A stretch of DNA of 64,000 nucleotides from Anoplopoma fimbria (taxonomy: Eukaryota; Chordata; Actinopteri; Perciformes; Anoplopomatidae): NCBI RefSeq assembly GCF_027596085.1, contig NC_072457.1, positions 29,490,787-29,554,786 on the forward strand, written 5' to 3'. A model generated the notes under the pieces. It made no database searches, had not been told where the DNA came from, and saw only the letters and a list, made by a program, of their open reading frames with translations. Shown piece after piece: positions 19,602 to 32,154 of the stretch (positions are counted from its first letter, which is position 1; every line of letters starts with the position of its first letter). The position numbers and the translations under genes were made by a program.

Positions 19602-19744
19602 TAAAGTGTATTTGTGTTCAACAATGTTCCATCGCATTTCACACGTGTAAGAGACCTTAAAAAATAAATATTTGTCATTTTTTAGAACACGGTCACACGT
19701 GCAAAATTAACATTGGCAAATATTTGCGTCCCATTCACTTCCTT

Positions 19745-20010
19745 TTTATACAAGGTGCTTCTGGTGGCCAAGCAAATTTAAATCGCAGGAGACCGCTGTT
19801 CAAGTTCCGTGTGAAACCAAATAAATGTTGACTTATTTACCATAGTTTTCTTACGTAAGACTATTAACACAGATTACATAAAGCACATACCACTAATACA
19901 AATTTTCCTTTTTTAACTTTTTGACAAACTTATTTTAACCCCAAACCACCATCTTTATCCAACCATAACCAAGTGCTTATTTTGCTGAAACCTAAGCCAA
20001 CCTACATTGA
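19745..20010 (-). repeat. Dispersed repeat of the GGTTTAGG family, minus orientation
   Basis: On the minus strand this reads as a repeat common in percomorph fish: GGTTTAGG-like words, then a block ending in GAACAGCGGTCTCCTG. The same end occurs in plus orientation at about 40246-40265 as GTAAACAGCAGTCTCCTG, and the GGTTTAGGC start occurs at 38345 and 40100. The copy is diverged and has no ORF. The family name is not known to me. Confidence 0.6.
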
Positions 20011-23000
20011 AAGTTAATTTTAAAAAAAATTTTTTATAGATGTAACGAGAAAAACCCTACGTTTGCTGTGAACACAGATGTCTATTTTGAATAGATTCTA
20101 TGCATGAAAAGAGGAGCAACTGAGCAAACTGACCCATCCAAAATTGAAGGAAGACTGGTACCAAATTTGAAAAGTTGGGAGTGATTTTTTTTTTAATGTG
20201 ATCGTGAGGTCACAGTTTTTATTTGAAAGTTTTTATACCAGCTTGTGTGTTTACAGTTTTTTATGCCCAATGTTATGTCCTTATGAATAGCGTCTCATTC
20301 ATAAGGATGAGATGACATTGAAAGCACAATTTCTAAGAGAGGATGGGTTTGGTATCGGCAGTGAAGAATGTGTTTCATTGTGCGGCACTCCTGCGGTGAA
20401 GTGGGAGCTGAGCCTGAAGGCAAAGGTCTACATTTTCCATTTAATCTATGTTCACCGTCACCTATGTCCCTGGAACTAGTTTCTGCAGCATGTCAAGGAT
20501 GGTGCCTTTGGAGCTGGAGCATGTGGCTGGAGAAAGGAAGTCAGGGTTGCTTTGTTTATCTTGGTATCATAAGAGGTCGCTAGTGGATGGATGAATGAAG
20601 TAGGAGTCGGTCTCTATGAATGACAAAGTTCTGATAACACCAGAATGTGGCACAGAAAAATATATACATTTAAATACATATCCATAATAAATACGTGGTT
20701 AAAGGAGCTTGGTGAAGTGGATACTACTCGCAGGGCTAGTTGGTAAACTAAGTAGCTGGCGAGCTATCCGTCAGCCAGTCAGCCAGTAAAACATGCAAGC
20801 ACAAGTCAGTGACATTAGCTCGCTCAAGTTTCCTTCTTTTTTCTCAGGACTGGGCCTTTTACTCCTCCCTGGAATTTCTTTTCTCAGGATTGAACATTGT
20901 TACATTCAATAAAGAGTTATTTAAATGGAAAAAGACGGTCTCCAAGCAAATGAGTTGCTTACAGTAAGGTAGCTTGTTAGCTTGGTCACTTGTGAGACAA
21001 CACGTTCACACAGATTAACCAAAAGACACATTTATCAGACTCCTGTAAACTATTACCATTTTGTTGAGTCGATAATACTCCCAGAGAAGGGGTTAAAAGT
21101 GAATAAAACAATGCAATAGAGCTAATAAGCTTTGATAGATTCTCCATTTTGGCATCTCGGGCTCTTAGATCCCTCAGAGATCAGCAATGTCAACGAGGCT
21201 TGCTAATTGCTTGGTCAAATATTTTTTTTTTTAAAATAACATGTCAAAGTCCATCAAAGTTAAATATGATTCATAGACATTTGCACAGATTTACTGGGCG
21301 TGTCGAGTGAATGCACTGCTGATTCAAGTGAAATAATTACACTAAATATTCCACCTCCCTAGGAACACCTCGGGATGTCTCAGGAAAGTTCTGGACAATA
21401 TGTAGGGAAAATAGGACATCTGGGCTATTTTAATTAGCTTCTGCTATGTGACACACGTGACAGAAAATAGACGAATATATGGATAGGTACACAATTTAGC
21501 ACTGGATTTTTCCTCCAAATGGTGATATATGTACATCTCACATGTTCACCCGTGTGCTCACGATTGGGTAGAAGAGCCTAAAACCCTCTGCATTGAAATC
21601 AGGTTTTGTGCATCATGTCACGCCGTGGCAGCGCTGGCTGAGCCCTTTCACTAAAGCTGGGTTCTGGCTGCACTTAGATCGCTGCGTTTCTTATGTAAAT
21701 CCCTCTGACACCACGGCTGTCTCTGACATTGCCCTCATTTTCTCTGCATGTCATCTTGTCCAACATTCCATTAATTTCCCCCTCTTCACTGTAAGGGGGC
21801 CATATATTCAGTTTATGTACTACTTTTCCACTGATTGATTTTTATTTATTTCAACATTTACAGTACTTAGGCAATTTTGAGAAAGCATTTCACCTCCACC
21901 AGAGGAGTACCTTGTCTACCTCTCACAGTAAAGAAGAGAATCAGAAGTCAGGAACAAGAATAGGTCAGGAACAACATCAGGCCAAACTTCTAACCAAGAG
22001 AAAGAATGTCTATCTTGCAACAATTAGCAAATTAAATGACTGATTACACATTCTTGTAATCAGTTTAATGTACCATTGACTTTTTGTAATTCAAGGTTTT
22101 TGGACAAATTCTTCAAAAATCTGTTAAGACATGTGAATAACTTTTTATTCTCTGTTTTCCCAGGGACAGTTCCCAGACTTGGTGCTTTGTCCACGGCAGT
22201 CACTGTCCTTGGATTTCCACACAGAAAATCAACTTTTGATTATATCTATCAGGATTACAATGATGGTTTAAAGACGGGGTCCTTATTGGATTCCACCCAT
22301 GTGTTGTGGACATTTTTGTCTCTTATCTGGCACAAACACGTCTGTGTTTTTTTTTTTTTACAAAAAATGTTCCACAGTACCTTCATTTAGATGAAAGGAG
22401 TGGTCATTTGCATGCACATTCTGTAGCAAAATTAATATAACAGAGATGAGTGTTGCACTCCTGTAGTTGAAAGTTGTGTGGTGGGAGTGTGAACAAATTA
22501 TATCCACAACCTGGATGATTGACTGAATCTGCAAATTAAATCAGACCTCACCTAGTGATGCTAATGTCATCCAGGGGGGCTACTGTGTTAGTTCTTTTGA
22601 TTACTAAAGGACTGTATCATTTGTGGCATATATCTGTAACGTATTTGTGAGGTGTTTTACTAACTCTATTAACCTTCAAATAAGATCAAGAGAACCAAAA
22701 TGAATTATATAGTGAAATAACTTTGTCTCAGCAACAACAGCAGGGGAAAGGATAAAGTGAGGACATAAGCACACAAATAGAATACAAATTTAGTGCTCGA
22801 GCATCCTAGATGAGGATAAGACTTTGAGCAGTGAGTTAGTGAGTGCAATTTATTCAACCACATCATTTTCAAGGGACTTCGGCTGACCGACTTAGACTAA
22901 AATGCCTACCTCTCAAACCTTTAGGTTTTTTTCTAGCCACATGCTAATAGCCAATTCTACTGGTTTTCTCACTTACAATAATAACTTGCTACCTTCATGA

Positions 23001-23639
23001 TGAAGCTCTCCTTACTTCACTTTATTTGTTTGTACTCCATCTTACCTCAATTCACAACCTTGTCTTATCATATTTTCTCATCTTTCTTATTCATATTTAT
23101 TTATCCTATTTTTATCATTATTATGTAATTTTCACATCGCTAGGTATTATTTCACCTTACCATCTTAAACTCTGGGCAGTATGTCCGCACAAACTGGATA
23201 CTGTAACCAGAGCATGACTTTTTACAAGTATCTAATGTGAAAATAAATGAATTAAAGTAGTAAAGGACAGATGTTTATCAAATACCATGGTTAAAAATGT
23301 TTTAAAGGTTTGTTAAAATTGTATTTATGCACTGTATGACCGCAATAAAAGAATCTCAATGGTGCCAAGATAAAGGCTTGGTGGAAGTGCTGGAGCTAAG
23401 AGATCCTCTATTGTGGGTACGAGCTTTTGGTCAGGGACTTTCTTCCATGCTTGAAGGGGGGTCAGGTGAATAAATACGTGTCTCATCCAAAGTTTTCCTC
23501 GTTTGAAAATTGTATTAATTGATTGAAAAAATGTCCATGACCCAAGGCTTCCCTTAATATATTAATATTATAGAGATTGGAGTGTGATTTTTCTTTTCAC
23601 TGTATTAAATCCCTGTGTAAGGAGATTAATTGACCCTTT
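20011..23639. other. Gene desert, no gene seen
   Basis: AT-rich sequence without coding character. It holds one short inverted repeat (20278-20307) and a stretch at about 20745-20800 with repeated CAGCCAGTCAGCCAGT words. Nothing else is supported. Confidence 0.55.
20278..20307. repeat. Short inverted repeat, 11-bp arms, 8-nt loop
   Basis: TCCTTATGAAT at 20278-20288 and its exact reverse complement at 20297-20307. It lies next to the GGTTTAGG-family copy and could be a worn transposon feature or chance. Confidence 0.7.
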
Positions 23640-24230
23640 GCAAAGCCCCGCCACCTAATGCTACCGATTCAAGCTGTCAGAGCTGCCATAGAGCACACAT
23701 CGTCACTAACTGTACTCCCTAAATACATTTTACCTACATTTTGGAAAATCAAAAAACAATTTGATAGAGAGAAGCAAATAGAAGGATCTCCAATATTCGT
23801 TCAAAGATACATTCAAACTGATTCAGCAGTGAAAGAAGACAATTAATATCAAGAAAGAAGACAATTAAGTTAAAGAATAACACTTCCTGTAAAGCCAGGT
23901 TGATCTTTATTCAGAGTTGTTTCTATGCTTTGAAGCATAGAAGTGCAAACGCTAGTTAATTATGTCCTAACGTACTCTGCTAATGTTAGCTCCACAGATT
24001 TATTTTAGAAACGTGTACCTCCTTCCAACTTTTTCCGGTTAACTATCACTATTACACAATGTTTAACCATGACTAGCTCCAATTCCACAAAACCAACCTG
24101 ATAAGAAAATCTGAGACAATTGCATGAGAATCTATGGAGCCGAGATGTTCGTTGGTCAGACGCTGGTCCGATCTGGCTCATGCTACACTATGATTAGCCA
24201 GTCTGCATTCAAGGATGGGACTTAGTAAAG
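23640..24230 (+). repeat. Dispersed repeat, copy 2 of the 13.5-kb family
   Basis: Collinear and in direct orientation with 13480-13975 (CATAGAGCA, ACTCCCTAAATA, GAGAGAAGCA, CTTCCTGTAAAGCCAGGT, GTTTAACCATGACTAGCT, TCTATGGAGC, CTATGATTAGCCAGTCT). It is about 100 bp longer, mostly through a segment at about 23905-24010 that contains a tight hairpin (23921-23942, 10-bp arms, TG loop). No coding frame. Confidence 0.75.
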
Positions 24231-25150
24231 GGTGAATTCAAGCACAGGTCCCAGGAAGTGTGAAAGTAAACAAAGTATTTCCACAGTGTTATTTTAATGT
24301 CAAATCATGGCCTGTGTAATCCTTTATTAAAAATGAATAATTGCTACTCTCAATGATACTACTCTTTCTCCAACTTGCAATGTTTATTGCCATTAAACAT
24401 GATATTATCATGCTAATAAGTAAGGGATGTGTACATGAGCCACATCCTATACCTGTACTAGTAGTTAGTGGTTACCTTTAGTTTACCATTAACATAATTT
24501 AGTGTGAGAGCTTAGAAATAGTAGTTTGACTAAGACATTAAAGAACCATGGGCCCTGGGGCTATGACTTTTTCCAGGCCCTCCCTAAGCTTAAATTGCAT
24601 AAAATAATACATCACGAGCATTCATGACTGCAGTTTAATTTTATGACTGTTGCAGCAGCAAATACAAGTCATTTAATCATTATAAGCCCATGCATACAGT
24701 GCGATACATGAATTGCATCAACAAAAGCTACAGGCCGGCTCACTGAAGGCACACATTTATCTCTCTCACACTCTTAATGTGTGCATATGCACGCTTACAC
24801 ACTCAAATACACACACACACACATACACATACAGAGAGGGACCGAGAGTCTTTTTTACCCGTGTCAATGTATAACTTCCTTCTCTTACGAGTGTCAGTCA
24901 CCTCTCGCTGTCAGTCAGTATGAGAAATACAGATATACAGCTGCTTGAAAAAAGGTTTTTTTTGTTTCTCTCATGGCAGATTGTGGAGTAAAATACTCTG
25001 CTGCGGTTGTGTGTTTACGTGCACGGGATCCCGGTAGCTCAGAGCCCTCTGTCCTGTTCCCATTCAGTGAGGAGTACCACAAAACATCAAGCATCATTTT
25101 TTCTTCACCCATCACATGGAGGGAGCTGTTATCACAAAGCAGTCAACACC
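24231..25150. other. Intergenic, no gene seen
   Basis: AT-rich sequence with a short CA run at about 24809-24825. No gene or RNA feature is recognised. Confidence 0.5.
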
Positions 25151-25790
25151 TTAAAGCTGCTTTAATCAATATTTTATATTAAAGATGCAAGAGAAAAGAT
25201 CAGGAGAATTTTGGTAGCCTCTCAGTGACTCTTAACATGGCAAAGGCAGTGGCTCATTGCTAGCGGTGCTAACAGCGCCAACAGCGCTAACATTGTTTAC
25301 ATGCCGCAACTTCACCGTTTCTGTTGTCATTATCATCATACAACACAAACAAATTGCAAACAACAAATAGTACCAATAGTGGTACTTGTATCTTTTTAGT
25401 GTCTTTCAGCAACTGTTTCTAGATTATGTGGAGCAGTTTTACTGCCTTGTTCACTCTCACAGCTCTCATACAACTTGTTTGCAGATGAAGCGGCGGCTGT
25501 TTTGAGCAAGGCAACAAATCGGTGGTCATAGTGGAGCATTATAGCAGCTTAAGAGCCAGATATTTCCCCCAGTAGTTGGCGGAGACTAAAAACAGGGCGC
25601 AATGACGGCGGATATTGGGCTTGTCTTCTTCTTAGGGTCAAAATCACAACTTCAAACAAAAGTAAATTTTACTCTGTCTGCTTGACATGTATGTGAGCAA
25701 CAACTTGCTAACACGTTTGTTAATAATGAATTGTTGATGCAAATGACACTATAACCTCATAAAGTCTGGCAATATGGTGGCTGTAACCCT
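25151..25790 (+). mobile_element. MITE-like element, copy A (plus), TTAA-bounded left end
   Basis: It starts at TTAAAGCTGC (25151). The terminal word TTAAAGCTGC..AATCAATAT is the reverse complement of the right end of the element at 27150-27663 (ATATTGATTGGTGCAGCTTTAA). Internal blocks shared in inverse orientation include AGCTTAAGAGCCAG (copy B: CTGGCTCTTAAGCT) and TTGCTAACACGTT (copy B: AACGTGTTAGCAA). TTAA at the tip is the target duplication of piggyBac- and Kolobok-like DNA transposons. No transposase frame exists, so it is non-autonomous. The right boundary is approximate. Confidence 0.65.
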
Positions 25791-27149
25791 GACACATAGT
25801 TGTGTTAAATAACTTAAAATAACTTGAATCCACCAAAATAATTTAAAAGATGTTACATATCATGTGGAATTCTGATAGAAAATGGCTTTAAAAAGGAAGA
25901 TATATCTTCTGACATTGTAACCTAAGCCTGAAACTCACATGGTACACTGGGTATGACTAGTTAAACTCAACTCAAACTGAGTGACACCAAGACATGCCCC
26001 CTCCACTTAGCCATGCTCCTGCTAAGACCTGCCACTGCCTCCCTGACTCCGTACTTGACAATCGCTCGCTTGGCTTCCCATCTACTCCTCTTTTTATCCC
26101 TTATCTCCGGCTACGAAGTTCCACTCCCACGTGTTCTCCGCATGACAATATTCACACCCTCATCCTCCTCTGACAACGCTGACCTCTTTCCCCCTCATTT
26201 ATCCCATCCCTCATTTCGTCTCAGCTAAGATCTGTCCCATCCCCGCAGCATATGGAGAGGCTAATGTTATTACGGCTGGTGAATCCGGAGGGCGAGGAGC
26301 TAGAGACGGGCATGGAGACAAAGACAGTGATAGACACGGGCGCATGCATATGTATGAATACACACATATGCATAATCTCAGAAAGGAAATGGTATAAAAC
26401 ACACACACACACACACAGTCTGCACATAAACACTAAGCCACTGCAGAGCATGAGGAGCACACACATCTAAAGGAGGGGTTGGAGAATGTCAGCGCTGACA
26501 TTTGTGTGCTCTGTCAATCACAATTTCAGAGGAAATATATGTCTGTGTGAGATTATGTTAGTGCAGGTGATTGTGTGTTTCATGGTGAACACATTTTTCA
26601 GTTGATGTTGTATTTCTCTGCACGTGTGCATAGCAATTAGTCATCTTGTCAGTTGACAAGAGGGCAAGGGTGGCATTAAAAGCCTCTCTGCCCCGTGTTT
26701 TTAAATCACTGTGATTCACAGCAGTTTAGGTTCCCTTCTCATATGACTGGAGATAGCTGGTCAGATTAATCTCTCTGTTTACAAAGAAGGAAGCATTTAC
26801 AGCCTCAGAGTTTAACAAAGATGACTCATAAATAAATGTACCCAATTACAGTGTGATTGTTTGGTTTGAAGAAGAAAAAAATGAGAAAGAACAAATGATT
26901 GATGCATATCACTCCCTGATACAATTAGATGCATATACGGCTTATAAATTATATTTACTGCACTACAATTATTTGGCAGATACAGCGACTAGTAAAATTA
27001 GTCCCACCTCAACCACAAATAAGGCATAATAATATACAACTCTTGAAGGGGCCATTCTGCTTCATGAGGACTTTCACTTTCCATAAATCCAGGTTTTATA
27101 TTGTGCTTATTACAGTTCTTACACTGTGGTATAAACCTGTATAAATTGA
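25791..27149. other. Spacer between inverted repeat copies, no gene
   Basis: It includes a short CA run (26400-26416) and otherwise unique AT-rich sequence. No ORF shows coding character. Confidence 0.5.
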
Positions 27150-27663
27150 ATTGTTTTGGCCACTTGGGGTAGCACTACAATCTGTAAAACACAACACTGA
27201 CATTGTCACCTCATAAATATATTGATATGGTGAACGTGTTAGCAAACATTGGCTTATTTACACATCGAGCCGACAGTGGGTAACATTAGGATTCAGCTGG
27301 AGTGCTGTTTGTATCCACCTGATGAATGCATGTCCAGTAATCACTCTCATTTGGACTTCGCTCTTGATCAACTCAGTATTTAGCTGGCTCTTAAGCTTGT
27401 AAATGCTCCACCAGTTAGTCCCCATCTTTGTATCTCTGCTGCTTGGTGCAGGCCAGCCAGTGTCTAAAAAAGCTCTAAGTTTTTAGAGCTTTTCGACATT
27501 GATGAGAGCAAGGAGACTCAATCAAAATAGTATATTTTTCACCAAAAACAACCTGAAAGAAAATAAAATGTTCCGTTGTTAAAGGGAAGGCAGTTTGGGG
27601 TAAGATTTATCTACAGTTATTTGAGCCATGTAAATATATACATATTGATTGGTGCAGCTTTAA
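27150..27663 (-). mobile_element. MITE-like element, copy B (minus), TTAA at right end
   Basis: Inverse copy of the element at 25151. Its right tip GCAGCTTTAA ends in TTAA at 27660-27663. A hairpin with 11-bp arms (27468-27478 / 27483-27493, 4-nt loop) lies inside it. The left boundary is approximate. No coding capacity. Confidence 0.65.
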
Positions 27664-30600
27664 GTAAAGGATTTCCCACTGCTAGTGTTCATGTAAGCTT
27701 CCTTAGAATGAAATTCTGTGCAAATGTCCCCATGGCAATTTTATTGTAAATGAATCCTTTTGATTTTATAAGTACTTACATTTTTACTGTATTTGATTTG
27801 CATCTCTTTGGATTTTAGTCATTGCATGCTCCACTGAGTTCTGCTTCCCTATCCACAGGGAACACTTTCACAGCCAAGCATTCCCATATTTCAATATTTC
27901 GCACAAATCATTTCGCTCGTACTAGGTTTTATAGAGAGTGATCTCCAGTGATGAATCCAACTCAGTGTAGTGTGACAGTATCACAGAAGCTCCTACTACA
28001 TAGAAGGGGGCTGCCTGGGCTTTCGTCGCACCACCTGTGGGTAACACTGAGCACAATATGTTTTGATGCTATTTGTATATTTTACACTGTTGTGTCCTTG
28101 CATCCATTTGATACTCACTGCCTCTGGGAATGCCAGTGACAGGCATAACAAATGAATTTCACACTCTATCATTCCATATTTTACAGTCCGAAAAAATGAG
28201 CGTGATAAAAAAGTAAAGTGACAAGTATAAGCCACTGTAGAGAATATGACACTTAACGTTAAGTAACAGAGCTCCTTTTTTTCCACCTCTAATGACACAC
28301 CAGGGCCAGGAGCTGCGTGTGATATCACAGTCAAGCTGTTATGATATCGGGAGGGTGGCAATTTTCCTGTGAAAAGATAAGGTCTAGAAGCAGGCGTGTA
28401 TGTAAGTGAAACACCCTGTACTTGCAAGAGTAAGATGCAAGTCTCAGTGCCAGTTCCCAGGTCCCATATGAAAACTGTGATATAATTAACTGAAATTCAA
28501 TAGAAAAAACATTTAGATTTTTTGTCCTGATGCTGTAGTTGTTTAGCATAATTTCAAATCATCAAGGTTTCACATCTCCACACCTGCACTCACTCTAGTT
28601 AACCACTGGCTAATACACTGACATGTCCCCCAACGCCAGTGACCCTCGCACCTCCAGAAACTTTGACGTTAATTACTAATTTTCTTTAAATGTCATAAGC
28701 ACTCCTCTTCCACTTTCCATCGCAGAACCAGGTTCATTAAAGCATATTGCCCACTGCATTAACACTTCACAATTGCTGTGGCATATGGCTAGTCCTCCTT
28801 TTCAGGCTGAGAGAAAGAGTGAGAGAGAGACACAGGCCTACACTCAGATGTGTTGCATTTGTGTGTGTTTGCTTGTGAGTAAAATAGGATCAAGACAACC
28901 TCTAATTACCTAGCTACTCATTAGTGCTCAGGTACCAACTCACTATTGGCAGGGACTAACTCCATACGCGCGGCCAGGGTGACATGTTAATGGTGTAATT
29001 GAGCCGATCCGTGTACCTTGATGGTTGATAATTACCTTCTCTGTGCATTTAGAATGTGAGGGATTAAAACAAGAGGGGTGGCTGAAAAAAAGGGGTAGGA
29101 AGGGTCCTGAGACCCTGTGGATACCTTCTGGGAGGTGCAAAAGCTGCAGTTTAATGTTAACAATCAAAGTAGAATAGGAAAGCCTAGTTTAGTGCATCAA
29201 GGGTGGTACCGAATAGGTCGGGGATGTGCATTTCTCAACAGAGAGCTATGCCTGCTGGGACACTATGCTGATGCTATTTTCACTTCACTTACTATGTACA
29301 GTAGGAACAAAGTAGTGAATAGGATACATTTTAAAAATAACATATGTTATGGACATATTGATGAATGTGGTTTGGTATTTGTAATGTTATTGGTATGTAG
29401 TTTGATGACTGCCTCACAAAATTGATTGGGCTAGACTGAAGCTGACCTAGAGAACAGCTAATGGTGGATCTCTCCATCCACTGAATTCCCTCTTGTGCTG
29501 TTGGTTTGTAACAGTTCACCTTACTAGGAAACCCTAATGGGAAACGTACATATGCTAAAAAAAAGGGAATGGGCGGATTTTATACCTGGTGTAGACAGAA
29601 ACTGCAATCTGACTGACTGTTTGAAGTGTTGTCCCTTTATCTCACTATAATGTCAGAAAATCAAATTAATTCATGTCCGACCTGATCGGCGTACAGCGAA
29701 CATAAGCTGTGAGGCTACCACTTAAAATCCAACACAATAAACAAGTTTAACATTCCCAAATTATACCCCAAACCGAGATACCCATTAGTCCCAAAGTTCC
29801 TTAATTCAACTTAAATAGTTCAATGATAAATAAATGCCCCGAGACCAAAAATATTATTATCAACAGGTGGAAGAGTGGCAAGACGCTGCTGTTCAGTAAT
29901 CCGTAGAACCCACGCTATCTCACCACAGTCCATTTAGCTGGTGGGTCTTTTCCAGTGAAGTCCAGTGAAGTTCCCCGATATATAATCCACAAAGTTCCAT
30001 TCTGATCCTTTGCTATACAGTTGCCTGGAAATCCTGCTCTTTGTGCTTGCTAAACGCCGACTGCTTACCCTGCCTGTGCCCTCCATACTCGCCGTCATGT
30101 CACTTCCCCCCGCCCCATTTTAGTGAGGAATGTGAAAAATATAGTTACAATAATAAAAGATTCAATTCATAGCCAAGTTAACAATACAGGCCACTGATAA
30201 CACTTACAAGTAGCTGCAACACTTTAAATGTTCCCAATTCACAACGGCTGTATACCAAGATAGACTTAGGCAATCATTTAAGGTTTTATGGAAATCATAT
30301 TGTGATAGTTCCTAGAAATGTTTACCTGCATGTCCAGTAAGATAATGGGGAATCCCAATCCCTGACATTGTACTGGTTTGCTAATGAACGATGATCAGGT
30401 ATTATAATTCTACTTGAATGAACACAGGCGTCTTGCTCTAACAGGGCTTTATAGGTTTTAACTCGCCAGCTTGCAGGTTTACACGCTGAATATTTGAATA
30501 ATGCACACTAAGCCAGCAAACCAACGATAAGCCCTAAATATGAGCCCTGCATAGTGTAACTAAACACTGCATCCACTGAAGTTCAGAGACTAGTGGAGTA

Positions 30601-32059
30601 TAGGCTGCTTTATGAGATTAAGGGTGAAGCCTGATACCTGAGCCTCCTGCTGTGTCCGTGACAATCTACACCCAAGGCACCATCTTAAAACCATATGGAT
30701 TGGTCACCATGGACTACAATGCATTGCAAGGGTGACCAAACATGTGGCATATCAAGCCAAACATCTGCAGGTTTTCATGACAACCTATGGCTCCACCCAC
30801 TGATTAGCATCCCTCTATCATAGGGGAAAAAACTCACGTGAGCTCCACTGCACGGGGATCAGTTAGAATGAAAGCCATATATTTGTGTCCCACCGTTGGC
30901 CACCCCTGCTATATTTTATGACAGCCATGTTAACAGATTAGCACAACCACACTTCTGCCTGAACTCTGCTGCGTGTCAGCTGCATCAAATCTAGAAATTC
31001 TGATTCATTATCCTGTCGTTTCTTTCTACAAGCTGCGGCTCTGAGAATGGGGGGACACCTCCAGTAGTGTCAATACTTTCATAACTTTGGGTCGGTTGAT
31101 GTGGCGAGCCTCACTTTTGGCCCACATCCCACCTTCTGTCATCATTAGACAGAATAGATGAGGTCGTCCTGGTAGACGAGCACTCTGATAACCTGGTATT
31201 TCAATAGTGTAACAATGAATGTGTTTGCATTTTGGAAACGCAAAGTGTAACAGAAAGATCAGCAAAGATCTTCGGTTCTGAAGAAGTGAACTAGTGCCAA
31301 ACTGAACAAAAATCTTTGACCCTCTCAGGGAAACACTGCCGCTATCTTGGAAAAAGGAACTGAAGGAGGCATACAGTTTCATGCAACTGCTTTCAGTTAC
31401 ATCCATAACTGTGTCAATGTCCTCAGTTGCGTCTCCAGTGGAACAGTTCACTTCCATACATCTTTTATGTTAGACAAGCTACCAAGTGAGACATCTGTTA
31501 GTATTCCAACCATTGCTGTTAGGTAGCTCAGGGTGCAAAGCAGCCTGTAGATGGGTGTATTAGCTTCATGCTTCAGCAGGATGGTTGGGGATGGGATCAT
31601 GGCACTGGGTACACATTCACAGCTGCCTCTTAAACAATCAGCCAGCGCCCTACACCCCCACTATCTGACGAAAGCAGTAGGGGAGTAGTGGAGTTCTGCT
31701 GCAACTTTGATGTCAGGATGTGGGAACACCTGCAGTTTGCTCCGCTACAGGGCTTGGTAAAAGATAGCTTTCCTTTGCGCCCCAGCCATGAAGAGGCTGC
31801 CAGTTACGCCGGGTTCAGATTCTCTCTATGGCTGGCATGGTGGTATGGGCAAGAGAAGTAATGGCACAAAAAGCGTTGGATAGTTGGATAGGAAAAAGCA
31901 ACAACGCAAATGCAAGCATCACATAGAAAGCAGATTCAAAAGAGAAATATTCCAGATTGTACAAGCGATATGGGAATGGTGACTCCTTAGATGTAAAGAA
32001 AAGAACAAGGTCTTGCCCTACATACAGTATGAGTCAGCCTCTATGTGCAATGTGTGCTT

Positions 32060-32061
<2 letters not shown>
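27664..32061. other. Gene desert, no gene seen
   Basis: About 4.4 kb. The stretch at 28930-29070 (TGTTAATGG, TGTAATTGAG, GATAATTACC words) looks like a candidate conserved non-coding element. The stretch at about 29520-30850 has the texture of old mobile-element sequence, but I cannot assign it. An open minus-strand frame at 31026-31457 (143 codons) shows no domain that I recognise and no splice or promoter context, so I do not call a gene. Confidence 0.5.

Positions 32062-32152
<91 letters not shown>
32062..32152. repeat. (GT)n microsatellite, 91 bp
   Basis: Perfect GT run of about 45 units. Confidence 0.96.

Positions 32153-32154
<2 letters not shown>

Noticed and set aside
31026..31457. 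143-codon minus frame
   Set aside because: No recognisable domain, promoter or splice context; its length can occur by chance in 64 kb of vertebrate DNA.
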